Made by a program: the position numbers and the translations under genes. The notes beneath the pieces are model-generated. The model made no database searches and was not told the DNA's origin. It saw nothing but the letters and a program-made list of their open reading frames with translations. A DNA stretch of 64,000 nucleotides from NCBI RefSeq assembly GCF_024435355.1, contig NZ_JAMJWG010000013.1, positions 186,001 to 250,000 of the forward strand, in the 5' to 3' direction. This DNA comes from Streptomyces odontomachi (lineage in GTDB: Bacteria; Actinomycetota; Actinomycetes; Streptomycetales; Streptomycetaceae). Of the stretch, positions 26,872 through 35,325 are shown piece by piece (the first letter of the stretch is position 1; the number at the start of each line of letters is the position of its first letter).

Positions 26872-28151
26872 CGGACACCCGCGTGACGGACACCCGCGAG
26901 GCGCTCACCGGGCTGCTCGACACCGAAGCACTCCGCAAGGACTTCCCGATCCTGGACCGTCTGGTCCACGACGACCGCAAGCTCGTCTACCTGGACAACG
27001 CCGCGACGTCCCAGACGCCCCGCCAGGTCCTCGACGTCCTCGACGAGTACTACGAGCAGTACAACGCCAACGTCCACCGCGGTGTGCACGTCCTCGCCGA
27101 GGAGGCCACCGCGCTCTACGAGGGCGCCCGGGACAAGATCGCCAGCTTCATCAACGCCCCCAGCCGCGACGAGGTGATCTTCACCAAGAACGCCTCGGAG
27201 TCCATCAACCTGGTGGCGAACATGCTCGGCTGGGCCGACGAGCCCTACCGCGTCGACCACAACACCGAGATCGTCATCACCGAGATGGAGCACCACTCCA
27301 ACATCGTCCCGTGGCAGCTGCTGGCGCAGCGCACCGGAGCGAAGCTGAAGTGGTTCGGCCTGACCGACGAGGGCCGTCTCGACCTGTCGAACATCAACGA
27401 GATCATCACCGAGAAGACCAAGATCGTGTCTTTCGTGCTGGTCTCCAACATCCTGGGCACGGTCAACCCGGTCGAGCAGATCGTGCGCCGCGCCCAGGAG
27501 GTCGGCGCGCTGGTCCTCATCGACGCGTCGCAGGCCGCCCCGCACATGCCGCTGGACGTGCAGGCGATCCAGGCCGACTTCGTGGCCTTCACCGGCCACA
27601 AGATGCTCGGCCCGACGGGGATCGGCGTGCTCTGGGGCCGCCAGGAGCTCCTGGACGACCTGCCCCCGTTCCTCGGTGGCGGCGAGATGATCGAGACGGT
27701 GTCCATGCACTCCTCGACCTACGCCCCCGCCCCGCACAAGTTCGAGGCCGGCACGCCCCCGATCTCCCAGGCCATCGGCCTGGGCGCCGCGGTGGACTAC
27801 CTGAGCGCGATCGGCATGGACAAGATCGCCCAGCATGAGCATGCGCTCACCGAGTACGCGGTGCGCCGCCTGGCCGCGGTGCCCGACCTGCACATCATCG
27901 GGCCGACCACGGCCGAGGACCGCGGTGCGGCGATCTCCTTCACGCTCGGCGACATCCACCCCCACGACGTGGGTCAGGTCCTCGACGAGCTGGGCATCGC
28001 CGTCCGGGTGGGGCACCATTGTGCTCGACCGGTCTGCCTGCGCTACGGAATTCCTGCGACCACGCGAGCGTCGTTCTATCTGTACTCCACGCCTGCCGAG
28101 ATCGATGCCCTGGTCGACGGCCTGGAGCACGTACGGAACTTCTTCGGCTGA
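26868..28151 (+). CDS. sufS: Cysteine desulfurase SufS
   Basis: 427 aa PLP enzyme of the group II desulfurases, releasing sulfur from cysteine for cluster assembly. YLDNAATSQTP starts the fold, NASESINLVA and EMEHHSNIVPW are the cofactor contacts, the PLP lysine is in FTGHKMLGPTG, and the catalytic cysteine is in RVGHHCARPVCLRYG. The GTG start at 26868 overlaps the sufC stop. The first 30 bases are a 15-base unit (GTGACGGACACCCGC) repeated twice, which makes GTG 26883 an equally possible start. Confidence 0.96.
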   Translation: MTDTRVTDTREALTGLLDTEALRKDFPILDRLVHDDRKLVYLDNAATSQTPRQVLDVLDEYYEQYNANVHRGVHVLAEEATALYEGARDKIASFINAPSRDEVIFTKNASESINLVANMLGWADEPYRVDHNTEIVITEMEHHSNIVPWQLLAQRTGAKLKWFGLTDEGRLDLSNINEIITEKTKIVSFVLVSNILGTVNPVEQIVRRAQEVGALVLIDASQAAPHMPLDVQAIQADFVAFTGHKMLGPTGIGVLWGRQELLDDLPPFLGGGEMIETVSMHSSTYAPAPHKFEAGTPPISQAIGLGAAVDYLSAIGMDKIAQHEHALTEYAVRRLAAVPDLHIIGPTTAEDRGAAISFTLGDIHPHDVGQVLDELGIAVRVGHHCARPVCLRYGIPATTRASFYLYSTPAEIDALVDGLEHVRNFFG

Positions 28152-28166
28152 GAGGCTGGCTGCCAG

Positions 28167-28643
28167 GTGAAGCTCGATTCGATGTACCAGGACGTCATCC
28201 TGGACCACTACAAGCACCCGCACGGTCGTGGTCTCAGGGATGGCGACGCCGAGGTGCACCATGTCAACCCGACCTGCGGCGACGAGATCACCCTGCGCGT
28301 GAGGTACGACGGCTCCCGCATCGCGGACGTCTCGTACGAGGGCCAGGGGTGCTCGATCAGCCAGGCCAGTGCCTCGGTGCTCAATGAGCTGCTGGTCGGC
28401 AAGGAACTGGACGAGGCACAGCGGATCCAGGGCGTCTTCCTGGAGCTGATGCAGTCCAAGGGGCGCATGGAACCGGACGAGGAGATGGAGGAGGTCCTCG
28501 AGGACGCGGTGGCGTTCGCCGGGGTCTCCAAGTACCCGGCCCGCGTGAAGTGCGCCCTGCTGAGCTGGATGGCATGGAAGGACGCGACGGCCCAAGCCCT
28601 GGGCACCTCAGAGGCTCAGGCACAGGAGGCAAGGACCGCATGA
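28167..28643 (+). CDS. sufU: SufU-type sulfur relay/scaffold protein
   Basis: 158 aa. The zinc and sulfur-acceptor residues of SufU are present: CGD in NPTCGDEITL, the second cysteine in GQGCSISQAS, and the third in ARVKCALLSW. SufU takes the persulfide sulfur from SufS; the co-operon position behind sufS supports this. GTG start with AGG close upstream. Annotated in many genomes as NifU-like scaffold. Confidence 0.93.
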   Translation: MKLDSMYQDVILDHYKHPHGRGLRDGDAEVHHVNPTCGDEITLRVRYDGSRIADVSYEGQGCSISQASASVLNELLVGKELDEAQRIQGVFLELMQSKGRMEPDEEMEEVLEDAVAFAGVSKYPARVKCALLSWMAWKDATAQALGTSEAQAQEARTA

Positions 28644-28978
28644 GCGAGAACGACTCGGCCACCATGACCCCGGCATCGGAGGAGGAACTCCGCGAGGCGC
28701 TCATGGACGTCGTCGACCCCGAGCTGGGCATCGACGTCGTGAACCTCGGCCTGATCTACGGCATCCACATCGACGAGGCGAACGCCGCCACCGTCGACAT
28801 GACGCTGACTTCGGCGGCGTGCCCGCTGACCGACGTCATCGAGGACCAGGCCCAGGCCGCCACCGAAGGCATCGTCACCAAGCTGACGATCAACTGGGTG
28901 TGGATGCCGCCGTGGGGCCCCGACAAGATCACCGACGACGGCCGCGAGCAGCTGCGGGCGCTGGGGTTCAACGTCTGA
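28640..28978 (+). CDS. SufT/DUF59-type metal-sulfur cluster assembly factor
   Basis: 112 aa MIP18-family (DUF59) protein. The family motifs VVDPELGIDVVNLGLIYGI and MTLTSAACPLTDVI with its conserved Cys are intact, and the C-terminus has the WVWMPPWGPDKITDDGREQL signature (split in display). Such proteins help mature Fe-S enzymes. ATG overlaps the sufU stop by 4 bases; last gene of the suf operon. Confidence 0.92.
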   Translation: MSENDSATMTPASEEELREALMDVVDPELGIDVVNLGLIYGIHIDEANAATVDMTLTSAACPLTDVIEDQAQAATEGIVTKLTINWVWMPPWGPDKITDDGREQLRALGFNV

Positions 28979-29104
28979 CCGGTCACCGGTCTTTCCCGAG
29001 GGCCGCTCTCCGCGCCCATCCGAGGCACGGGAGGCGGCCCTTCGGCGTCTCGGACGCGTGCTTACCCGCGGCATCGGGACCGGGCCGTCCTGTCGCTACC
29101 GCCG

Positions 29105-29166
29105 TCTCGCTGCCGTCCTGTCGCCCTGCCGCGCTGCCGTCCTGTCACGCTGCCGTCCTGTCACGC
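29105..29166 (+). repeat. Short tandem repeat before the SMR gene
   Basis: CGCTGCCGTCCTGTC occurs three times in about 60 bases (first copy interrupted from the next by 7 bases), ending about 50 bases before the SMR start codon. Confidence 0.7.
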
Positions 29167-29213
29167 CACGCCCGACACAGGCCGTCCCGTCGCTCTGTGT
29201 ACGCTCGCGAACC

Positions 29214-29534
29214 ATGGGATATCTGCTGCTGACAGGGGCCATAGCCGCCGAGGTGGCAGGCACCACCGCGATGAAGTACAGCGCCGGGTTCACCAGGTTG
29301 GCACCCTCGCTGGTCACGGTCACCGGCTATCTCGTCGCCTTCTTCCTGCTCGCACAGACCCTCAAGACCATCGAGGTGGGCACCGCCTACGCCATCTGGG
29401 CCGGTATCGGCACGGCGGCCATCGCCGCGATCGGCATGGTCTTCCTGGGGGAGGCGGTGAGCGCGGTGAAGCTCGCCGGGGTCGTACTCGTCATCGCCGG
29501 GGTCGTCCTGCTGAACATGGGCGGGGCGCACTGA
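29214..29534 (+). CDS. Small multidrug resistance (SMR) family transporter
   Basis: 106 aa with four membrane helices. The essential membrane glutamate is in IAAEVAGTTAMKYSAGFT and the family motif AYAIWAGIGTA is in helix 3. Proteins of this kind exchange protons for quaternary ammonium or guanidinium-like cations as dimers. It stands alone, so no partner subunit is expected. Substrate not predictable. Confidence 0.9.
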   Translation: MGYLLLTGAIAAEVAGTTAMKYSAGFTRLAPSLVTVTGYLVAFFLLAQTLKTIEVGTAYAIWAGIGTAAIAAIGMVFLGEAVSAVKLAGVVLVIAGVVLLNMGGAH

Positions 29535-29651
29535 ACCGGAGCCGGGGGAGGCCGTGCCGGTGCCGGGACGGGGAGTGACCGGCTGACCGGCTGGCGAGAC
29601 ACCAGGGTGCACCGTTCGCCTCGTCAGCGCCGTACCGGTTAGGTTGCCGGC

Positions 29652-30641
29652 ATGACCGAAACGACTGCTCCTCGTTCCACCGGTGCCGTTGCCGCGGGTC
29701 TGGCCACCTTCGCGTCCGACGGTACCGTCCTCGACACCTGGTTCCCCGCTCCCGAACTCAACCCCGATCCCGGTCCGGCCGGCACCGAGCGGCTGAGCGC
29801 CGAGCGGGCCGTGGAACTGCTGGGTCCGAACGCGGCAGAGGCCATCGGCCCCGACGCGCGCCGCGGGGTCGAGATCGTGGCCGTCCGCACGGTCATCTCC
29901 TCCCTGGAGGACAAGCCGCTCGACACGCACGACCTGTACCTGCGGCTGCACCTGCTGAGCCACCGCCTGGTCAAGCCGCACGGCCAGAGCCTGGACGGCA
30001 TCTTCGGCCTGCTCGCCAACGTCGCCTGGACCTCGCTCGGCCCCGTCGCGGTGGACGACCTCGAGAAGGTCCGCCTGAACGCCCGCGCGGCCGGCCTGCA
30101 CCTGTCGGTGACGTCGGTGGACAAGTTCCCCCGCATGACGGACTACGTCGCCCCGAAGGGCGTACGCATCGGTGACGCCGACCGGGTGCGGCTCGGGGCG
30201 CACCTCGCCGAGGGCACCACCGTGATGCACGAGGGCTTCGTCAACTTCAACGCGGGCACCCTCGGCACCTCCATGGTCGAGGGCCGCATCTCCGCAGGTG
30301 TGGTCGTCGGCGACGGCTCCGACATCGGCGGTGGCGCCTCCACCATGGGCACCCTCTCCGGCGGCGGCAACGTGATCATCACCATCGGGGAACGCTGCCT
30401 GATCGGCGCCGAGGCCGGCGTCGGCATCGCTCTGGGCGACGAGTGCGTGATCGAGGCCGGTCTGTACCTCACCGCAGGCAGCCGTGTCACCCTGCCCGAC
30501 GGCCAGATCGTCAAGGCCCGTGAGCTCAACGGCGCCTCGAACATCCTCTTCCGCCGCAACTCGGTCACCGGCACCATCGAGGCCCGCCCGAACAACGCGG
30601 TCTGGGGCGGACTCAACGAGATCCTGCACAGCCACAACTAG
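29652..30641 (+). CDS. dapD: 2,3,4,5-Tetrahydropyridine-2,6-dicarboxylate N-succinyltransferase
   Basis: 329 aa, actinobacterial type. Succinylates tetrahydrodipicolinate in lysine and diaminopimelate synthesis. The C-terminal two thirds form a left-handed beta helix of hexapeptide repeats (VRLGAHLAEGTTVMHEGFVNFNAGTLGTSMVEGRIS in segments, GVVVGDGSDIGGGASTMGTLSGGG), with the CoA-binding end GAEAGVGIALGD. A single gene, with no dap neighbours. Confidence 0.95.
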   Translation: MTETTAPRSTGAVAAGLATFASDGTVLDTWFPAPELNPDPGPAGTERLSAERAVELLGPNAAEAIGPDARRGVEIVAVRTVISSLEDKPLDTHDLYLRLHLLSHRLVKPHGQSLDGIFGLLANVAWTSLGPVAVDDLEKVRLNARAAGLHLSVTSVDKFPRMTDYVAPKGVRIGDADRVRLGAHLAEGTTVMHEGFVNFNAGTLGTSMVEGRISAGVVVGDGSDIGGGASTMGTLSGGGNVIITIGERCLIGAEAGVGIALGDECVIEAGLYLTAGSRVTLPDGQIVKARELNGASNILFRRNSVTGTIEARPNNAVWGGLNEILHSHN

Positions 30642-30767
30642 GGCCTGCGCGCCGCACCACCAGGGCCCCGCGCCGCCACGACGTCACGCGGGGCGGGGCA
30701 CCAGGGGCGGGGCACCGGGCGTGGGGCGTCGTCCACGCCCGATCGCGGCCCTGCTGCTCGCCGTCGA

Positions 30768-31562
30768 CTACGCGTTCCCGTCCGTGTGCGCCTGCGGCGC
30801 CTCGTCGTGCGGTGCCGAGTACCAGCGCCACTCGGTGCGCCGGGGGCGACCGTCGAGCGCGATCCGGCCGGTCGCCCACAACAGGGTGGGCCACGGTTCG
30901 GCGATACCGGCCGGGACCTGCGGGAACAGCCGGGCGATGACCCCCGCGCACAGGTCGGCGGGCGGGGTCCAGCCGATGCCCAGGCCCTCGGCGATGTCGT
31001 AGGTGTGCAGCAGCGTCTCCACGATGCCCATCGCGGCAAAGCCTTCGGGGTCCGCCACGCCGTAGACGTGATACGCACGGGTGGTCGGCGGCCGGCTGCG
31101 CAGCATCGCCGCCAGCATCCCGGCACACGCCTCAAGGCCCTGGAACAGTCCGGCGGTGCCGGCTTCGCGGTCCAGGAAGACGATGTTGACCGGTCCCTCG
31201 GGCCGGCGCTCGCCCCAGGCGAACGGAAGGGGCCCCGACAACGGCGGCCGCTCCGGAGCCAGCTGGGCGGCGTAGTAGAGCAGGCTGTCCGCCAGGTGTT
31301 CCACGGTCTCCCAGCAGTCCCAGCGCAGGGACCCGGCGGGAACGCTCCAGTCCTTCTCCCGTGCCGCGCCCAGCGCCGAGATCGCCAGCTGAACGGCCCG
31401 CTCGAGGTCGGACGCGGTGAGGGGGCTGCGGCCCGGCGCGTCGGACGAGTCCGGGTCCGACGAGTCCGAGTCCGACAAGGCGTGCGGGGCGGGCGGGTGC
31501 GGATGCGGGCTCTGTGAGGGGCGCGGGCCACGCGAGCCAGGTGTTTCGGCCGTTTCGGTCAT
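30768..31562 (-). CDS. Mycothiol-type maleylpyruvate isomerase N-terminal/DinB-like protein
   Basis: 264 aa. Residues 50-200 form a four-helix DinB-like domain with the metal-binding histidines in CWETVEHLADSLLYYAAQ and ETLLHTYDIAEGLG, the pattern of the mycothiol-dependent family. The first 45 residues (Pro/His/Ser/Asp-rich) are low complexity and not conserved. The ATG at 31562 gives MTETAETPG and is the first good start. Probably a thiol-dependent detoxification or modification enzyme; the substrate is unknown. Confidence 0.8.
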   Translation of the reverse strand: MTETAETPGSRGPRPSQSPHPHPPAPHALSDSDSSDPDSSDAPGRSPLTASDLERAVQLAISALGAAREKDWSVPAGSLRWDCWETVEHLADSLLYYAAQLAPERPPLSGPLPFAWGERRPEGPVNIVFLDREAGTAGLFQGLEACAGMLAAMLRSRPPTTRAYHVYGVADPEGFAAMGIVETLLHTYDIAEGLGIGWTPPADLCAGVIARLFPQVPAGIAEPWPTLLWATGRIALDGRPRRTEWRWYSAPHDEAPQAHTDGNA

Positions 31563-31704
31563 GGCCGGGACGGTAACAGCGCCCCACGGGCATCCGTCGA
31601 CCTTTTCCCGCGACCGGAACACCCGGTCGGCCGGGGCCGGAATGCCGGGTGGTGGTGCGGGGTTGCTTCCATGGCAGGGCCGTACGGAGTCCGGGAGGCG
31701 GCGG

Positions 31705-32490
31705 ATGGGCGAGCAACAGGCGGTGGCCGACGGGCAGACGGCACCGGACGTCGAGCGGATCGAGCCGATCGCGCGCACCGAGCCCACGATCGAGCGGATC
31801 GAGCGGATCGAGCCGATCCAGCGGATCGAGCGGATCGAGCGCGTCGACCTCGGTGAAGTGCCGTACCCGGACGCCATCGACGCCATGCGTGGATGGGTGG
31901 ACCAGCGGCGCGCGGGAGAGATCGGAGACCGTCTGGTGCTGCTGTCGCATCCGCCCGTGATCACCTACGGTTCCCGGACGCCGCCCGCCGAGTTGCCCGT
32001 CGGCTCGTCGATCCCCCTCGTCCCGGTGGACCGCGGCGGCCAGGCCACCTACCACGGACCTGGGCAGCTCATCGGATACCTGGTGCTCGACCTGCGCGAC
32101 CGTGGTCCTGCCGACATCGTGCGCTGGGTGGAGCACGGGCTGGTCGAGGCATGTGCCTTGCTCGGCTTCGAGACGGTGCGCCGCGACACGCCACGAGGAG
32201 CGCAGAGCCTGGTCGGCGTGTGGACGCCGGCCGGCGAGAAACTGGTGTCGATCGGCATGCTCCCCCACTGCCCAAAGGGCGTGGGAGGTACCCCCAGGGC
32301 GGGCGTCACCAGCCACGGCTTCGCGTTGAACGTCACCTCGGACCTGACGGAGTTCACCCGGTTCACGGCGTGTGGGCTGCCGGACGTGGCCATGACGTCG
32401 CTCGCCGAGATGGCGGCGGCCCAGCAGCGGCCCGCGCCCGACGAGCGGACGGTCAGGGACGCGGTGGCCGCGGCGTTCGGCGCACGCTGA
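31705..32490 (+). CDS. LipB-like octanoyltransferase/lipoate-protein ligase B paralogue
   Basis: 261 aa. The LipB core is present: RGGQATYHGPGQLIGY, the active lysine (about Lys179 in EKLVSIGM), SHGFALNV, and the acyl-carrying cysteine (about Cys223 in FTACGLPD). It would transfer octanoyl groups from acyl carrier protein to lipoyl domains; as it is not beside lipA or the 2-oxo acid dehydrogenase genes it is likely a second paralogue. Two oddities: residues 17-47 are an (E/R)I(E/R) repeat from a 9-base tandem repeat, and residues 186-198 are encoded by a 38-bp dispersed repeat, making the Lys-Cys distance about ten residues longer than usual (44 against 34). Start has GGGAGG upstream. Confidence 0.85.
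   Translation: MGEQQAVADGQTAPDVERIEPIARTEPTIERIERIEPIQRIERIERVDLGEVPYPDAIDAMRGWVDQRRAGEIGDRLVLLSHPPVITYGSRTPPAELPVGSSIPLVPVDRGGQATYHGPGQLIGYLVLDLRDRGPADIVRWVEHGLVEACALLGFETVRRDTPRGAQSLVGVWTPAGEKLVSIGMLPHCPKGVGGTPRAGVTSHGFALNVTSDLTEFTRFTACGLPDVAMTSLAEMAAAQQRPAPDERTVRDAVAAAFGAR
31753..31845 (+). repeat. 9-base tandem repeat in the LipB-like gene
   Basis: Units of GAGCGGATC or close variants (GAGCCGATC, CAGCGGATC, GAGCGCGTC) repeat about eight times, giving the protein sequence ERIEPI...IERIERIEPIQRIERIERV. Such coding repeats are prone to copy-number change. Confidence 0.85.
32260..32297 (+). repeat. 38-bp palindromic repeat, copy 3 (inside the LipB-like gene)
   Basis: Starts CTCCCCCACTGCCC and ends GGAGGTACCCCCAG. 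It is translated in frame as LPHCPKGVGGTPR between two conserved LipB motifs (VSIGM and GVTSHGFALNV). Confidence 0.88.
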
Positions 32491-32734
32491 GAACGGGGCG
32501 GGGTGGGCCCGCGGCGCCTCCGACGGACCATCAGCCGGGATTTCGGGCAGGTGCTCGCTTCGGCGTTCACTCCGCTCCGGTCCGCTCCGGGCGCGGACAT
32601 GGCTCCCGGTGCGGGCACCAGCGCGTCTCATGCTGCGGCGGGGAGCGGTCGGGGCACGACCTCGGCCTGACGAGACCGGCGGTGCGGTGCCCACCGGCGC
32701 CGCCTCGTCCGCCCCCGCCGCTCCCCGCAGCGGT

Positions 32735-33430
32735 TCAGCTCACCGACCAGACCGCGGTGATCTTGCTCCCCGGACCGGGCGGGGTGCCGAAGATCCCCAT
32801 GTAGTGCGGCTTCTTGCCGGTGGGAACGAGGAACGGCTCGCAACCGGTGCGGGCGGTGCCCTTGCTCCACTTCTGGCCGAAGTCGTCCTCGGTCTTGAGG
32901 AAGCAACCGGCGACCTTCGGATCGTCTCCCAGATCGGGGATGACCACCGGGGTGTTCTCGTCCGCGTACAGCGCCAGGGCGTGCGCGGCCTCCTTCATGA
33001 GGTCCGTGTCGCCCTTCTCGTACGTGAAGTCGGCCTGGAGGTAGTACAGGGTCTGGCTGCGGACGGGCTTGCCGTCGTTGCCGGTCTCCAGCTTGTGGGG
33101 CTTGAGCGTGAACGTGACGTTCGTGCCGCCCTTCCAGAACGTCACACTCAGGGCTTCCTGGGAGGACGCGACGGCACCTTTCGGGACGTGGTTCTTCGGG
33201 TCGTCACCGGGGTTCCAGTCGCCGGCGGAGCCCCCGGACCCGTCCGAGCCCCCGGAGCCGGTGGACGGTGTCGCCGTGCCGGTGTCCCCCTTGCCGCCCG
33301 CGTCGGACGAGGCGCTGCCGCTGGAATCCGGTGCGGTGGAGTCCGCCGCGTCGTCGCGGCACCCGGTTAAGGCCAGTGCCAGGACGGCAGCGGGGAGGGC
33401 GATCTTGGATATCCATGCGGTACGCGGCAC
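32735..33430 (-). CDS. Secreted lipoprotein of unknown function
   Basis: 231 aa. Signal peptide with lipobox LALTGC (Cys24), then a Ser/Gly/Asp-rich linker to about residue 75, then a folded domain with two cysteines (GCFLKTEDDFGQKW and TGCEPF). The linker plus a domain containing YYLQADFTYEKGD suggests a beta-rich cell-surface module like other small Streptomyces lipoproteins. No family name can be given. The spacer to the LipB-like gene (32491-32734) holds nothing recognisable. Confidence 0.85.
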   Translation of the reverse strand: MPRTAWISKIALPAAVLALALTGCRDDAADSTAPDSSGSASSDAGGKGDTGTATPSTGSGGSDGSGGSAGDWNPGDDPKNHVPKGAVASSQEALSVTFWKGGTNVTFTLKPHKLETGNDGKPVRSQTLYYLQADFTYEKGDTDLMKEAAHALALYADENTPVVIPDLGDDPKVAGCFLKTEDDFGQKWSKGTARTGCEPFLVPTGKKPHYMGIFGTPPGPGSKITAVWSVS

Positions 33431-33733
33431 CGTTTTTCCCTTTGCTTCTCTGTGTCTTCATCGCTTGATCGTCATTGCCCGGGACCGCGATGCGGCGCTC
33501 TTGCCGGCTCGCTTCGTGGTCCCCTGCGGCACGGGACTGTAATCGTTTTCACGGAGGGCGTGCGGCGCGACGGGTCCGCCATGACAGAGCCGTTACAGGG
33601 TCCATACAAGGTCCGCTCAGCCGCCCGACGTCACCTGATTGCCCCGCCCGCGACCGGCCCCCGGCCCGCGCCTCGGCTCGCCGACAACTTCAGCAGGCTG
33701 GACAAAAATATTTTTCGGTGCGACGGTGGACAC
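33431..33733. other. Divergent spacer between lipoprotein and ArsR genes
   Basis: No gene. The one notable element is the perfect 12-bp palindrome AAAAATATTTTT at 33704-33715, 19 bases before the ArsR-type start codon, conspicuous in such GC-rich DNA. It may combine a promoter -10 region with an operator of the ArsR-type regulator. Confidence 0.5.
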
Positions 33734-34477
33734 ATGTGGGACGTGACCGTGATCGAGGACCCGGCGGCGGCTGCCGCCTCGCTCGACCCCATGCGGCTCA
33801 GGCTGCTGGCCGAGCTGGCGGCGGGGCCCGCCTCGGCGACCATGCTGGCCGGCAAGGTCGGGCTGGCCCGGCAGAAGGTGAACTACCACCTCAGGACGCT
33901 GGAGCGGCACGGCCTGGTGGAGCTGGCCGGGGAGCGCCGCAAGGGCAATGTCACCGAGCGGCTGATGCGGGCCACCGCCGCGTCGTACGTCATCTCACCG
34001 CTCGCCCTCGGCGCCGTGCAGCCCGATCCGGCCCGCGCTCGCGACCGGCTCTCGGCGCGCTGGTTGCTCTCCGTCGCCGCCCGACTCGTGCGCGACGTGG
34101 GCACGCTCATCGCGGGCGCCACCAAGGCCCGCAAACCGCTCGCCACCTACGCGCTCGACGGGGAGGTGCGGTTCGCGTCGGCCGCCGACCGGGCGGCCTT
34201 CGTCGAGGAGCTCACCCAGGGCGTGGGCGCCCTCATCCGCAAGTACCACGACGGTACGGCGCCGGGCGGTCGCGAGCACCGGGTCGTCATCGCCCTGCAC
34301 CCCACCGTCAAGGGCGACCCCGCGACCCGGGCCAGCCGTCCCGCGGCCGGCGAGCCCCCCGCGGCTGAGGGGACCACGGCCGTGCAAGCCGCCGGGGCCC
34401 CGGAGGCCCCGGAGGTCGCGGAGGCCGCTGAGTCCTCTGGGAGTCCTGAGCCCCCAAGGGCCGCTGAGGCCCCGTAG
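33734..34477 (+). CDS. ArsR-family winged-helix regulator
   Basis: 247 aa. The N-terminal half is a winged helix: LDPMRLRLLAELAAGPASATMLAGKVGLARQKVNYHLRTLERHGLVELAGERR in segments, with the recognition helix ARQKVNYHLRTLE. No metal-binding cysteines are visible, so it is probably not a metal sensor. The C-terminal 40 residues are Ala/Glu/Pro-rich and low complexity. It is followed by an SRPBCC gene, a common pair in which the regulator controls both. Confidence 0.88.
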   Translation: MWDVTVIEDPAAAAASLDPMRLRLLAELAAGPASATMLAGKVGLARQKVNYHLRTLERHGLVELAGERRKGNVTERLMRATAASYVISPLALGAVQPDPARARDRLSARWLLSVAARLVRDVGTLIAGATKARKPLATYALDGEVRFASAADRAAFVEELTQGVGALIRKYHDGTAPGGREHRVVIALHPTVKGDPATRASRPAAGEPPAAEGTTAVQAAGAPEAPEVAEAAESSGSPEPPRAAEAP

Positions 34478-34537
34478 TCCTCGACGGGTGACGCGAGCGT
34501 CCCCCGCTTCCCCTGCTGAACGTTTTGGAGACCCACC

Positions 34538-35269
34538 ATGGAGAAGGAATTCGAGATCGTCCGCGAGTTCGAGGTGGCCGCCTCACCCGAGGAGGTCTGG
34601 GAGGCGGTCACCACCGGTACCGGCGGCTGGCTGTGGCCGATGGAGTACGAGCCGCGCGAGGGCGGCGCCGCACCGTTCGGCGGCACCATCGTCCGCTGGG
34701 ACCCGCCGCACCGCCTCACCAGTCGTGTCGAGGACGTCGAGGGCATCTCCGTGCAGACCCTCAACCAGCTGGACCACACCATCGAGCCGCGTGAGGACGG
34801 CCGGCACGCCTGGGTGCGCTACGTGCACAGCGGCATCTTCACCAACGACTGGGAGAACCAGTACGACGGCGCCGCCAAGCACACCGACTTCTACCTGCAC
34901 ACCCTGCGCCAGTACCTGACGCACTTCGCCGGCCGTCCCGTCGCCTTCGCCACGCTGGACGGCCCCGGTGCCTCCAGCGCACCCGACGCATTCGAGGCCG
35001 TCGGCCGCGCGCTGGGTCTGCCGGAGAGCGCGCCGGCGGGCACCAAGGTGCTCGCCCACGGTCCCGGCGGGCAGTCCTTCGACGCGGTCGTCGACTACCG
35101 CGAGCCCCAGTTCATCGGCCTGCGCACGGACGGTGCCCTGTACCGCTTCTTCGGCCGCAACCACTGGGGCGCCCCGGTCGGCATCAGCGTGCACGACTTC
35201 ACCGAAGGTGCCGACGCCACGCGCACGGGGCAGGCGTGGGAAGGCTGGCTGGCGCAGCTGTTCGGGTGA
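34538..35269 (+). CDS. SRPBCC (AHSA1-like) domain protein
   Basis: 243 aa made of a START-like ligand-binding fold, VREFEVAASPEEVWEAVTTGTGGWLWPMEYEPREGG at the N-terminus, and W-rich strands (HAWVRYVHSGIF, TRTGQAWEGWLAQLF). The second half (from about residue 140) looks like a further SRPBCC-type unit. Function unknown; usually co-regulated with an ArsR neighbour, as here (60-base gap). Confidence 0.88.
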   Translation: MEKEFEIVREFEVAASPEEVWEAVTTGTGGWLWPMEYEPREGGAAPFGGTIVRWDPPHRLTSRVEDVEGISVQTLNQLDHTIEPREDGRHAWVRYVHSGIFTNDWENQYDGAAKHTDFYLHTLRQYLTHFAGRPVAFATLDGPGASSAPDAFEAVGRALGLPESAPAGTKVLAHGPGGQSFDAVVDYREPQFIGLRTDGALYRFFGRNHWGAPVGISVHDFTEGADATRTGQAWEGWLAQLFG

Positions 35270-35325
35270 TGCGAGAGCGGGTCGGCTCCGTCCAGAGCCG
35301 ACCCGCCACGGCCGGCACCGACCGG

